From assembly GCF_030499515.1 (NCBI RefSeq), contig NZ_JASTWJ010000001.1:3638001-3702000 (forward strand): DNA of 64,000 nt. Direction: 5' to 3'. A program made the translations under genes and the position numbers. This DNA comes from Streptomyces sp. DT2A-34. GTDB taxonomy: Bacteria > Actinomycetota > Actinomycetes > Streptomycetales > Streptomycetaceae. Below are positions 43,063 to 50,954 of the stretch, one piece after another. Numbering within the stretch: the first letter of the stretch is position 1; each line of letters begins with the position of its first letter. The notes beneath the pieces were generated by a model, which did no database searches, was not told where the DNA came from, and saw only the letters and a list, made by a program, of their open reading frames with translations.

Positions 43063-43866
43063 ATGGCAGCCCGAGAGCACATCGAACGCGCACCGGCCAT
43101 GTACATGCAGCTGGCCCAGCGCATCGCCGACGACATCCGGCGAGGCCGCTACCAGACGGGTGAGTTGCTGCCGTCAGAGGCGCAGATGGTGGAGATGTAC
43201 GGCGTGGGAAAGCACACCGCACGCTCCGCCGTCGCCGAGCTGCGCCGCATGGGACTGGTCGAGTCCCGGCAGGGCAAGGGCAGCATCGTCCTTGCTTCTG
43301 GCGGAGTCCTTCCCGCCACCTGCGTAGACCGCTCCATCCACCGTACGGTGAAGGGGAGTTGGAGCCTGCCGGAGGCGATCGAGGCGGAGGCGCCCGCCGT
43401 CAGCAGGACCACACTCGACGGACCCCCGGCACTGCTCTTGGACCAGCAGGACCAGGACGCCATCAGCGTGGACCGCATGATCCACAACCCGGCAACCGGC
43501 GCCCGCATGGCCCACCGCGTCCTGATCCCGCTTGCCACGGCAGCCGACGCGCCGAGCCTCGCCGAGCAGCCCGACGCCGAAGTCAGCGACCTGTACCAGC
43601 AGCTTGCCGACGCCGGACTCAGCCTTGCGTTCACCGAGCACGTCACCGCCCGCACCCCCTACCCGGACGAGCGGGCAGCACTCGGGCTCAGCGACGCCAG
43701 CCCCCTGCTGATCACCTACCGCGTGACCGCCGACGCCGACCAGGAGCGCCCGCTGCTGTGCGAGGAGCTGAAGGCCCCCGCCGCCACGTGCCAGCTCACC
43801 TATCCCATGACGCCGTCGAAGCCAGCCGCCAGGCGCCCCACCCGACGCCGATCCGAATCGGAGTAA
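43063..43866 (+). CDS. GntR family repressor, KorSA-like
   Basis: This 267-residue protein has an N-terminal winged helix at about residues 10-75 (YMQLAQRIADDIRRGRYQTGELL, VGKHTARSAVAELRRMGLVESRQGKG). The C-terminal UTRA/HutC-type ligand domain contains ISVDRMIHNPATGARMAHRVLIP and ERAALGLSDASPLLITYRV. AGAAGGG lies 7 bases before ATG 43063. It is divergent from rep across three 20-bp palindromes. By analogy to pSAM2 KorSA it silences replication and excision genes until induction. Confidence 0.85.
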   Translation: MAAREHIERAPAMYMQLAQRIADDIRRGRYQTGELLPSEAQMVEMYGVGKHTARSAVAELRRMGLVESRQGKGSIVLASGGVLPATCVDRSIHRTVKGSWSLPEAIEAEAPAVSRTTLDGPPALLLDQQDQDAISVDRMIHNPATGARMAHRVLIPLATAADAPSLAEQPDAEVSDLYQQLADAGLSLAFTEHVTARTPYPDERAALGLSDASPLLITYRVTADADQERPLLCEELKAPAATCQLTYPMTPSKPAARRPTRRRSESE

Positions 43867-43886
43867 CTTCGCTTTACTTGATCTAG

Positions 43887-43907
43887 GGCGCGCGCTCCGC
43901 GCGCGCC
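43887..43907 (+). terminator. GC hairpin after the GntR gene
   Basis: A perfect 9-bp stem (GGCGCGCGC with GCGCGCGCC) and 3-base loop start 21 bases after the gntR stop. A second hairpin (GGCGGCC-TTG-GGCCGCC) follows at once at about 43910-43926. Confidence 0.75.
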
Positions 43908-44362
43908 GGGCGGCCTTGGGCCGCCTCGGCCGGGCATGCGGCCTTCGGCCGGTCCCGTCCGGACGGCCAGCCGCCCGACACCACCAGCCCGCACCCGACC
44001 AAGCAGACAAGCCATCCGCCGAATCGTCGCCGGAGGCTCTACCGTCTGCCCTGTCAGGTCACCGGGGAGGCGAGCCGCACGACCAGCGAGGCCCGCACTC
44101 CACCCGGCACGGGCGCCAACTCTGCTCGCTCACACGTTGGTTCACGAGGGATGCCAGCGCCGCTCACGATGGCATACAGCACCGCGACGAACCCGGTTCA
44201 GGCCGGTGGTACCAGGGACGCTACAGCGCGCCCCTGGACCCCGCCCAGGCGTGGCAACCTCACGCGCGAATGCGGGTTTCGTCGTGGCCCATGTCCGTGC
44301 GCGCGTGAGGTCACCACGCACGTGGCCAGCAGCTTTCCCTCGTCGAAGGGTACGCATGACAG
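43908..44362. other. Gene-poor stretch of element, hairpin-rich
   Basis: I see no convincing gene here. The first 60 bases contain several overlapping GC hairpins (GGCGGCC/GGCCGCC, CGGCC repeats). The rest is ordinary sequence without codon bias. In this class of element a replication or transfer origin is expected close to rep and the repressor, so this structured segment is a candidate, without direct evidence. Confidence 0.35.
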
Positions 44363-44481
44363 TCCCCTTGCCCGGACTCGAACCGGGGTCTCTCCCGGGC
44401 GCTACGGCTATGGATCGCGCGCCCCAGCGACGTTAAGCCGCCCAGGAGCGAGGAGGCTCTTCCTGACTGAGCTACAAGGGG
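44363..44481 (-). tRNA. tRNA-like gene with aberrant, enlarged anticodon region
   Basis: Read on the minus strand, a 7-bp acceptor stem (CCCCTTG with CAAGGGG), a D arm (GCTC…GAGC) and a T arm (CCCGG-TTCGAGT-CCGGG) are all perfect, and a discriminator A follows. Between the D and T stems are about 68 bases instead of 22-45. One reading is a 5-bp stem (CTCCT/GGGAG) closing a loop of about 50 bases. Another is an inner arm GGCGG-CTTAACG-TCGCT with a 7-base loop and anticodon TAA, plus a long variable hairpin (GGGCGC/GCGCCC). No CCA is encoded. It is either a disrupted tRNA or an unusual one; charging is uncertain. Confidence 0.45.
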
Positions 44482-44682
44482 ATGGGTGCCCGTGTCCGGG
44501 GTCGGACCGGATGTCAGCCGACGCGGCCGTTGGAATTCGCGATTCGGCTGTGGCGCACGGGCCCTCCATCGGTCAACGAGAGGCCCGGGTGAGGATCGCC
44601 CACCCAGACCACCGACAGAGGAAGTGGAACCCGCCCTGGCCGGAGATCAGGGGGAGGGGGATCATCCGGCCAGAGCAGGGGC

Positions 44683-44859
44683 TTACGGGGAACTGGCTCC
44701 ACTCACGAGTGCTGACACGATGACGGTGACTACGGATCCCCAGATCACCAGCAGCAGCACCCCGCCCCAGAAGGGGCCGTCGGCACTGAAGCGCCAGGTT
44801 CGTAACCGCCGATGGGCGCCTGTCGCGCGGTAGTCGAGTTGCGGAGGCCACCTGGTCAT
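44683..44859 (-). CDS. Small membrane protein, 58 residues, with a TTA codon
   Basis: The polar N-terminus (MTRWPPQLDYRATGAHRR) is followed by one membrane helix (FWGGVLLLVIWGSVVTVIV). The ATG overlaps the stop of the upstream gene by 4 bases (ATGA), strong support that both are real. Codon 19 is TTA, rare in Streptomyces and dependent on the bldA tRNA. Similar small membrane proteins accompany spread genes of conjugative elements; this is a guess from context. Confidence 0.7.
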   Translation of the reverse strand: MTRWPPQLDYRATGAHRRLRTWRFSADGPFWGGVLLLVIWGSVVTVIVSALVSGASSP

Positions 44860-45086
44860 CGCTGGACCACCTCTGGTGAGGTCTGCACGGGGACAGCGCG
44901 TTGCGTCCGCTGGTCGTTCGGGTGGCCGTATCTCATGTGCGTGTATGTGGCGCGCACGAGGTTGCCCGCCGCCTGCGGGTCGCCCAGGAGCACGGCCGCT
45001 CCGAGCACGTCACGCAGCCGTGCACACATGACGCAGGGTTCGGGGTCCACGGGTCCGGGACCAGGTGTCGTCAGGTCAGTCAGCAT
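44856..45086 (-). CDS. Small element protein with CxxC motif
   Basis: This 76-residue protein (PCVMCARLRDVLGAAVLLGDP) has a Cys pair that may bind metal. It is coupled by ATGA to the membrane protein downstream. There is no known family. It is probably part of the element's accessory or transfer operon. Confidence 0.6.
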   Translation of the reverse strand: MLTDLTTPGPGPVDPEPCVMCARLRDVLGAAVLLGDPQAAGNLVRATYTHMRYGHPNDQRTQRAVPVQTSPEVVQR

Positions 45087-45222
45087 CGGTTGTCGGGTCC
45101 ATCCAGTAAGAAGCTGTTGTCTTTCCGAGAGTGACGGGTGCGTTTCCGCTGGTCAGGCATAGGGGTGGTGTTTCGGCGGCAGGGACGAGGTGTCGTGTCG
45201 TCTCTTCGGTGGAGGTGCCGGG

Positions 45223-45717
45223 ATGCCGTCGGTAATGGGGTTGCTGGAGGAGCGCGAACGCGCTGCTCGGCAGCGAGTGGAGGCCCTTCAGACCGAGCTG
45301 CGGGAGGCGGAGGCCGTGTGGGAGCGGTTCGTGATCGCCCGTGAGACGGTGGGCGAGGTTCTGGCGGAGCCCCGCGGAGGCGAGGAGGTACCGCCAGTCG
45401 TGATGGCCGGCGGGCGGCCGGTGAAGGTCACGGCGGCGGTGCCCGGTTCGGTGGTGCCGCACTGGCAGGCAGGGCTTGGCCCGACGGTTCTGGCGCCGGA
45501 CTATCAGCAGATCATGGACGTCCTGGCCGGTGGGAGTGCGTCGTGCGAAAAGGCGATGGACTGTCGGCAACTCGCGGCGGCAGTCGGGCTGGAGCCGGTC
45601 CCGGCGAAGGTGGAAGGGGTGCGGTCGAAGGCGAAGCGACTGGCCGCGCGGGGCTGGCTGGCAGAGGAACGGCCGGGGCTGTTCAGCGTGCCCGTCGGAC
45701 GAGCCGACGGCTCATGA
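45223..45717 (+). CDS. Coiled-coil/winged-helix hypothetical protein
   Basis: This 164-residue protein has an N-terminal coiled coil (MGLLEERERAARQRVEALQTE) and a middle VVPHWQAGLGP segment. A C-terminal winged-helix-like region follows (CRQLAAAVGLEPVPAKVEGVRSK, AKRLAARGWLAEERPGLFSV). I recall many copies of this family in Streptomyces, often near mobile DNA; the function is unknown. GGAGG lies 7 bases before ATG 45223. Its end overlaps the end of the transposase gene on the other strand by 35 bases. Confidence 0.7.
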   Translation: MPSVMGLLEERERAARQRVEALQTELREAEAVWERFVIARETVGEVLAEPRGGEEVPPVVMAGGRPVKVTAAVPGSVVPHWQAGLGPTVLAPDYQQIMDVLAGGSASCEKAMDCRQLAAAVGLEPVPAKVEGVRSKAKRLAARGWLAEERPGLFSVPVGRADGS

Positions 45718-46591
45718 CCATGCTCATCGACCACCGGATCACCGCCTCCGAGGTGTCGGTGCGCGTCTCGTAGTCGCGGGCCAGACGGCGTGAGTGCATC
45801 AGCCAGGCGAACGTGCGCTCCACCAGCCACCTCTTCGGCAACACGGTGAAGCCGCTGGTGTCGTCGCTGCGTTTGACCACCGTCAGCGCGATGCGCAGGA
45901 CACCACCGACGAAGTCGACCAGGCGCCCGGTATAGCCGCCGTCGGCCCACACCCGCGTGACGCGCCAGTGCCGATCGCGCAGCCTGGCCAGCAGCGTCTG
46001 CCCCGCGTCCCGGTCGGTGACCGAAGCCGCGGTCACCATCACGACCAGCAACAGCCCGAGGGTGTCCACCACGATGTGCCGCTTGCGGCCGTTGACCTTC
46101 TTTCCGCCGTCGAAGCCCCTGGTCGCGGCCGGCACCGATGCGGCTCCTCTCACCGACTGCGCGTCGATGACGCCCGCCGTCGGTTCCGGATCCTGGCCCG
46201 CAGCCTCGCGTACCCGGTCGCGCAGCCGGTCGTGGAACTCGGCGGCCAGGCCCTTGTCCCGCCAGCGCCGGAAGAAGGCGTAGACGCGGTCCCACGCGGG
46301 GAAGTCCGCGGGCATCGCCCGCCAGGTGATGCCGCCCGCGACCAGGTAGCGCACCGCGTCGACCATCTGCCGGTGGCAGTAGCCCTCCGGTTGCCCGCCG
46401 CGGCCCTCCAACCAGCCGGGGACCGGCATCGCGTCGCGCACGACCGCCCACTCCGCGTCGCTCATGTCGGACGGATATCTCGGCCGCCTGTACGGCTGAT
46501 CACTGGCGTTCCCGAACCGGTGAGCGAGGCAATCACACGTCAGGGAAGCCGGGTTGGACGACAACGACGCCGGCACGGAAGACTGCAGCAC
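45683..46591 (-). CDS. IS5 family transposase
   Basis: This 302-residue single-ORF transposase has an N-terminal DUF4096-like segment (YPSDMSDAEWAVVRDAMPVP). DDE residues lie in AGVIDAQSVRG, VWADGGYTG and the ERTFAWLMHSRRLARDYE end. GTG 46591 is assumed; an upstream extension reads to 46678. I could not find convincing terminal inverted repeats or a target duplication, so the insertion-sequence limits are open. Its position in the middle of the element, where a transfer gene would be expected, suggests it replaced or deleted DNA there. Confidence 0.85.
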   Translation of the reverse strand: MLQSSVPASLSSNPASLTCDCLAHRFGNASDQPYRRPRYPSDMSDAEWAVVRDAMPVPGWLEGRGGQPEGYCHRQMVDAVRYLVAGGITWRAMPADFPAWDRVYAFFRRWRDKGLAAEFHDRLRDRVREAAGQDPEPTAGVIDAQSVRGAASVPAATRGFDGGKKVNGRKRHIVVDTLGLLLVVMVTAASVTDRDAGQTLLARLRDRHWRVTRVWADGGYTGRLVDFVGGVLRIALTVVKRSDDTSGFTVLPKRWLVERTFAWLMHSRRLARDYETRTDTSEAVIRWSMSMVMSRRLVRRAR

Positions 46592-46775
46592 CAGGGGCCT
46601 CCTGCTGCTCGGTTGGATTCGACACCCACGAGCTGTGCGGGAGGCCCCGCTTTCATGCTCAGCCAGCCAGAAGATCACCCGACCGAGTCGACGACCTCGA
46701 ACTCACGCTCACCAAGATCGATAGAGCAACAGCTTCTAAGGCCGGCGGAAGTCCGCGCCGCAGTCTTCATCGAGG

Positions 46776-47102
46776 TCACGCGCACCGCTCCCAGGTGTGA
46801 CCACCCCGATGCGCATCAGGCAGCCAACACAGCGCCTCGGACAAGGAAATGCCGCCCTTCGACGGACGGAACGACTCGCAGTAGGCGAGGGGCCGTACCG
46901 TGATGTCATCGCCCGCCCACATGACCCACACGGCCCCCTCGAACAAGTTCCGCAAACGCGCGGCGTGTTCACCGTGGTCGTGCTTGTCGAGTTCGCAGGT
47001 CACGGAGACCGGCAACGGCGCCTCGTCCCACAACCCGCCCACGACGTCCAACGCCGCCGCCCGCATTTCCTCAGGCACGTCCAACCACACGCCACACGTC
47101 AC
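46776..47102 (-). CDS. Hypothetical element protein
   Basis: This 108-residue soluble protein starts at GTG 47102 (AGAAGG 8 bases upstream) with MTCGVWLDVPEEMRAAALDVV. It contains TCELDKHDHGEHAARLRNLF with a His cluster, and ends HTWERCA. Several Cys and His residues hint at metal binding. The family is unknown. It precedes the transposase region on the same strand as the other small genes. Confidence 0.6.
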   Translation of the reverse strand: MTCGVWLDVPEEMRAAALDVVGGLWDEAPLPVSVTCELDKHDHGEHAARLRNLFEGAVWVMWAGDDITVRPLAYCESFRPSKGGISLSEALCWLPDAHRGGHTWERCA

Positions 47103-47313
47103 CGCGCACACCTTCTCTTGTCGCAGTGTCCGCACCCGGGGACGCGGCACGAAGGGAGCGCACCGCGCCGGAACGCGATCACACCCGACGCAGGGTTGCG
47201 GGTGCCGCCGAATGCCGCCCACCAGCCACCGTCCGCGGGCCGCTCCGAGCCCTTGACCGGGCCGGGGCCGGAAAGGGCACCCGATCGGGCGCCGAGGCGC
47301 CTTCCCGAAGGCG

Positions 47314-47502
47314 TCATGGTTTGGCCTCAGTCAGACACCCAGGGTGCACGTACGGGCGGCCGGTAGCCACACCGAACGGCTTCACACGCCACACACGCTC
47401 AAGACTCCCAAACGGCTTGTGACACCTGCGGCACTTCTCACCCTTGGGCGCGTACGTCGAGTACTCGACCTGCCCCGCATCGGTACCCACCCCCGCACTC
47501 AC
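47314..47502 (-). CDS. Small zinc-finger-like protein
   Basis: This 62-residue protein has KCRRCHKPFGSLERVWRV and YVHPGCLTEAK, a C-x2-C…H-x2-C pattern typical of small zinc-binding proteins. Its GTG start overlaps the stop of the preceding gene by 4 bases (GTGA), so it is coupled. It is probably a DNA- or RNA-binding accessory protein of the element. Confidence 0.65.
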   Translation of the reverse strand: MSAGVGTDAGQVEYSTYAPKGEKCRRCHKPFGSLERVWRVKPFGVATGRPYVHPGCLTEAKP

Positions 47503-47669
47503 AGCAATCCCCTCAGCCCGATCTCAACATCACGCAGCACCCTGGATGTCGGCTCCGCGTAACCAGTACGAGGCACCCACCCCGGAACACCCCGCCAAAA
47601 CTCGATCCTCAGTGCATCCCGCTCCGCCACCTCGTCAGCCCGGGGCGAAGCCATCCCCTGCTCGGACAC
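47499..47669 (-). CDS. Small acidic hypothetical protein
   Basis: This 56-residue protein (SPRADEVAERDALRIEFWRGVPGW) is set to start at GTG 47669 by GGAGAGGAG 5 bases upstream, although ATG 47693 is possible. It is coupled to the zinc-finger-like gene. It is the first gene of a minus-strand operon divergent from the XRE regulator. No family is recognised. Confidence 0.55.
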   Translation of the reverse strand: MSEQGMASPRADEVAERDALRIEFWRGVPGWVPRTGYAEPTSRVLRDVEIGLRGLL

Positions 47670-47806
47670 GACCGCTCCTCTCCGTAGTGCCATAACTACC
47701 AAGCGGGTTCAGCGTGACCCTTGCGGCGCTACGATCAACAGAGGTTTCGCGGTGACAGATGCGCTGGTCACCGTGACAACGCGACCTGTCACACGGAGGG
47801 TTGGGG

Positions 47807-48640
47807 ATGACGGTCGAGGAACAGGACCTGAAGGAAAAGGACTCAATGCTGGCCTTCTTCGGGTCCGAAGTGCAGCGGCTACGAGGCAAGAAGGGTGCGT
47901 CTCAGGACGCGTTGGCCAAGGCCACCCACTGCACGAGAACCCTGGTCAACAAGATCGAGAACGCGGTCCGGGTGCCGTCGAAGGACTTCGCCAAGTACGC
48001 CGATGAATTCCTTGACGCTGACGACCACTTGAGTCGGCTGTGGCCGCTCGTCATCCTCTACGCGTATCCGAGCTGGTTCCGGCCGTTCGTCGAACTGGAG
48101 AAACAGGCAGCCGTCATCCGTACTCTTGAGCCGACAGTTGTCCCCGGACTGCTACAGACCAGGGGCTACGCCAGGGCGACCCTGGCTGTCGGCCGAACCA
48201 ATGACATCGACACCTTGCTTGACGCGCGTATGGAGCGACAGGCCATCCTCGAACGGGGCAACCCTCCGGAACTGTGGGCGCTCATGGACGAAGCCGTGTT
48301 GCGACGAACGGTAGGCGGCGACAGGGTGATGCGGGAGCAGCTACAGCACCTGCTGAATCTGTCAGAACGACCGTCGATCGTGATCCAGGTCGTGCCATTC
48401 GGCACTGGCGCCCGCGCAGCTGCGGCCGGTGCCTTCCACACACTCACCTTCGAGGAAGGCATCAAGGGCGCTCCGACCCTGCCCGTCGTCCACGTTGACG
48501 GCTTCCCCCGGGGGCAGCTCTTGGCCGATCCGGCAGATTTCAAAGCGGCGGAACGAGCCTATGATCTGCTCATGAGCGACGCCCTGTCCGTGCGAGCGTC
48601 AATCGACCTGATCGCCGACGTCATGAAGGAAACAACGTGA
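47807..48640 (+). CDS. XRE family regulator with DUF5753 domain
   Basis: This 277-residue protein has an N-terminal HTH_31 domain at about residues 20-75 (VQRLRGKKGASQDALAKATHC, LVNKIENAVRVPSKDF). The DUF5753 domain (about 95-270) has YAYPSWFRPFVELEKQA, PTVVPGLLQTRGYARATL and IVIQVVPFGTGAR. CGGAGGG lies 6 bases before ATG 47807. Streptomyces has dozens of such regulators, each paired with a DUF397 gene that acts as its antagonist or cofactor. Here two DUF397 genes follow, the first with 4-base overlap. Confidence 0.87.
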   Translation: MTVEEQDLKEKDSMLAFFGSEVQRLRGKKGASQDALAKATHCTRTLVNKIENAVRVPSKDFAKYADEFLDADDHLSRLWPLVILYAYPSWFRPFVELEKQAAVIRTLEPTVVPGLLQTRGYARATLAVGRTNDIDTLLDARMERQAILERGNPPELWALMDEAVLRRTVGGDRVMREQLQHLLNLSERPSIVIQVVPFGTGARAAAAGAFHTLTFEEGIKGAPTLPVVHVDGFPRGQLLADPADFKAAERAYDLLMSDALSVRASIDLIADVMKETT

Positions 48641-48825
48641 TCCGCGCAAACAGCCTGCCCGAGGCGGCATGGCGCAAGAGCACCTACAGCTCCGACAACG
48701 GCGGAGCCTGCGTCGAGGTCGTTGACGGACTGCCGGTCGTACCCGTCCGAGACTCGAAGAACAAGAAGGGCGCCGCCCTGGCCGTCAGCCGCTCGGCCTG
48801 GGCTTCGTTCATCCGCTCCCTCTGA
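48637..48825 (+). CDS. DUF397 protein (copy 1)
   Basis: This 62-residue protein has the family core: AWRKSTYSSDNGGACVEV, VRDSKNKKG and SAWASFIRSL. The GTG start overlaps the XRE stop by 4 bases. It likely modulates the partner regulator by direct binding. Confidence 0.85.
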   Translation: MIRANSLPEAAWRKSTYSSDNGGACVEVVDGLPVVPVRDSKNKKGAALAVSRSAWASFIRSL

Positions 48826-48872
48826 GTCAGCACAGCGCGATTCCCCAGTCCCCGACGTCCGAAGGGAACAAC

Positions 48873-49064
48873 GTGATCCGCGCAAACAGCCTGCCCGAGG
48901 CGGCATGGCGCAAGAGCACCTACAGCGACAACGGCGGAAACACCTGCGTCGAGGTCGTTGACGGGCTGTCGGCCGTGCCTGTCCGGGACTCGAAGAACAA
49001 GGAAGGCGCGGCCCTGGTCGTCAGCCGCTCGGCTTGGGCTTCGTTCATCAACTCCGTGAAGTAG
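48873..49064 (+). CDS. DUF397 protein (copy 2, tandem duplicate)
   Basis: This 63-residue near-copy of the preceding gene is identical over the first 17 codons, and the duplication includes the leader GGAACAACGTGATCCGCGC. It reads AWRKSTYSDNGGNTCVEV and SAWASFINSVK. The tandem duplication is recent. A long hairpin follows. Confidence 0.83.
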   Translation: MIRANSLPEAAWRKSTYSDNGGNTCVEVVDGLSAVPVRDSKNKEGAALVVSRSAWASFINSVK

Positions 49065-49080
49065 ATCCGCAAGGCGCAGC

Positions 49081-49122
49081 GAAGCCCCCTTGCCCCCGTT
49101 CAGGTCGGGGCAAGGGGGCTTC
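49081..49122. terminator. Bidirectional terminator between DUF397 and integrase genes
   Basis: A perfect 16-bp inverted repeat (GAAGCCCCCTTGCCCC with its complement at 49107-49122) and 10-base loop lie between convergent genes. Confidence 0.88.
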
Positions 49123-49158
49123 CGCTTGCAGCCGCAGCCGGACGGGGCCGCATGACCG

Positions 49159-50910
49159 CTAGAGCGTCAGGATTGGTTCCTCCTGCTCTTCCTCCTCCTC
49201 GCCGTCCTGGTTGCCCGGAAGTGGCCGCCAGTCCAGCATCACGCGATCCTCGATCGCGATGTACTTCCGGGTTTCCGGGTCTCGCCCCGGACCAACTGAT
49301 ACGCCGGTGAGGAACAACTCAAGGAAAGCGCGTCGCTCATACACATCCCACAATGCCCACGGCGATTCCGGCCCCAACGGGTCTTCCCCCGGCGTGAACC
49401 ACTCAGCCGGAATATGAACCGCGCTGGCAGTCTTCTCATCCAACTCCGCGAGACGCGCAACGCATTGATCCTCGTACGCCCGGTACTGCTGCATGGTTGC
49501 GCGCCAGGTGGCCAGCTCATCACGGCCCCGGTACAACCCCGCCTTACGATCCGCCTGAAGCTCTGTGATGGACTGCTTTACGTGCTCAAGGTGAGCGGCA
49601 GTCTCACGCCGTTCCTCTTCTACACCTGCCGAGTCGGTCTGCTGCGCGAACCGGAGAGCGGCGGCGGCCACCCATTCCCGGTCTTCCTCGTTGTTCATGT
49701 CGGCGTTCACAAGTCGCGCCCACACTCGCCGAGCGACGTAATCGTCGGCGTAGTCACGCTTGACGGTAAGCCCTCCATGCCCCTTGGGATTGGCACAACT
49801 GTAGTAGTCCTGCCCGCCGTTGTTCTTGGTCTGCCCCATGGAGCCAGCACAGATATCGCAACGCATGAAGCGCCACCCGCTCAGGAGACGAGCCTCAGCG
49901 GATCCACCCGGCTGCCTGTTCGTCTTGTTGCGCTTGTTCCGACGCTCCTGCAACTCAAGCCACTTGGCCCCATCAGTGACGCCCCTATGAGGCGTCAGCG
50001 GCGAGCCGGCCTCATCGCGCGCGATGACGTTGACGTACGCCTTCCCTCGCTTGACTCGCTCGCTGGCGAATCCTCCGATGGCCGGATGGTTGAGAATCCA
50101 TCGAACTGTCTGAGCACGCCACTGAATCGGGCTTTGCTCACCGGATACGCGACGCTTCTTGATGGATGCGAGACGCTTCTCAGTGGCGCGGCGTTCCGCA
50201 GTTCCGGGGGCGGGAACCTCCTCCCCCTCAAGCGTGGTTGCAATCTTGTTGTCCGAAATCCCTTCCCAGCTCATCTCAATCATGCGCTCTACGGTCGCAA
50301 CGTGATCCGGGTTGTCCTCGTCCGGCTCAAGCACCGACACAACGAGATTTCCAATTCGCTCACGGACAGCCCGCATTCCGTACGGGGCGGAGCTGGAATG
50401 ACGACCACCGACAGCCTTGATCTCTTCCTTCGCACCTCGCAGACGCTCCGCCTTGATATCGCTGTCCTGCTTGGCGAGAGCGGCAATCAAGGCGAAGATA
50501 GCGACGCCGATCGGGTTGGACGTGTCCAGAAAGGGCTCAAGCACGGATACGAACCGCACGCCGTACTTCTTGAACTCTTTGTCGATCTCCAGGGCATCGT
50601 GCGCGCCCTTGCGCGTCAGACGCGACAGCTCATTGACGACCACCACGTCAACCTCACCGGCACGGACGGCTTTCATGAGCTCTTCGAAGCCGGGACGCAC
50701 GGCCTTTGGATCCCAACCGGACCGTCCAACGTCTTTGAACCTGTGCACCACTCGCCAACCTCGACTGTCGGACAGCGACTCACCAGCAGATACCTGCGCC
50801 TCCGGAGAGGCTTCCGACGAGTCGGGCCGCGCCTTGGACTGTCGTGCGTACACAGCGACGCGCACGGTGTCCAAGTGTTCGCTGCCGGGGAGCGTGGCGA
50901 TGCCTGCCAT
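49159..50910 (-). CDS. Large serine integrase, phiBT1 type
   Basis: This 583-residue site-specific recombinase has a resolvase domain with catalytic Ser in VYARQSK (near residue 25), VVVNELSRLTRKGAHDALE, and FALIAALAKQDSD, followed by the long helix. A recombinase domain has WRAQTVRWILNHPAIGG. A zinc-ribbon region with CDICAGSMG and YSCANPKGHGG and a coiled-coil segment (HVKQSITELQADRK) precede the acidic C-terminus EEEEEQEEP. From memory it matches phiBT1 integrase closely in many blocks. It is adjacent to attR, which fits integration into the phiBT1-type gene. GGTGAGG precedes ATG 50910. Confidence 0.92.
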   Translation of the reverse strand: MAGIATLPGSEHLDTVRVAVYARQSKARPDSSEASPEAQVSAGESLSDSRGWRVVHRFKDVGRSGWDPKAVRPGFEELMKAVRAGEVDVVVVNELSRLTRKGAHDALEIDKEFKKYGVRFVSVLEPFLDTSNPIGVAIFALIAALAKQDSDIKAERLRGAKEEIKAVGGRHSSSAPYGMRAVRERIGNLVVSVLEPDEDNPDHVATVERMIEMSWEGISDNKIATTLEGEEVPAPGTAERRATEKRLASIKKRRVSGEQSPIQWRAQTVRWILNHPAIGGFASERVKRGKAYVNVIARDEAGSPLTPHRGVTDGAKWLELQERRNKRNKTNRQPGGSAEARLLSGWRFMRCDICAGSMGQTKNNGGQDYYSCANPKGHGGLTVKRDYADDYVARRVWARLVNADMNNEEDREWVAAAALRFAQQTDSAGVEEERRETAAHLEHVKQSITELQADRKAGLYRGRDELATWRATMQQYRAYEDQCVARLAELDEKTASAVHIPAEWFTPGEDPLGPESPWALWDVYERRAFLELFLTGVSVGPGRDPETRKYIAIEDRVMLDWRPLPGNQDGEEEEEQEEPILTL

Positions 50911-50954
50911 GGTGCCTCACCTGCTGTTTTGTAGTGATCAACTCCTAATCGTTA

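Noticed and set aside
43916..44308. 130-codon frame in the hairpin-rich stretch after the GntR gene
   Set aside because: It has an in-frame start but no codon-position bias, begins within terminator hairpins, and shows no recognisable motif.
45650..46740. Exact ends of the IS5-family element
   Set aside because: The GGGGCCTCC/GGAGGCCCC pair near 46593-46650 forms a local hairpin, not terminal repeats. No matching repeat was found beyond the transposase stop.
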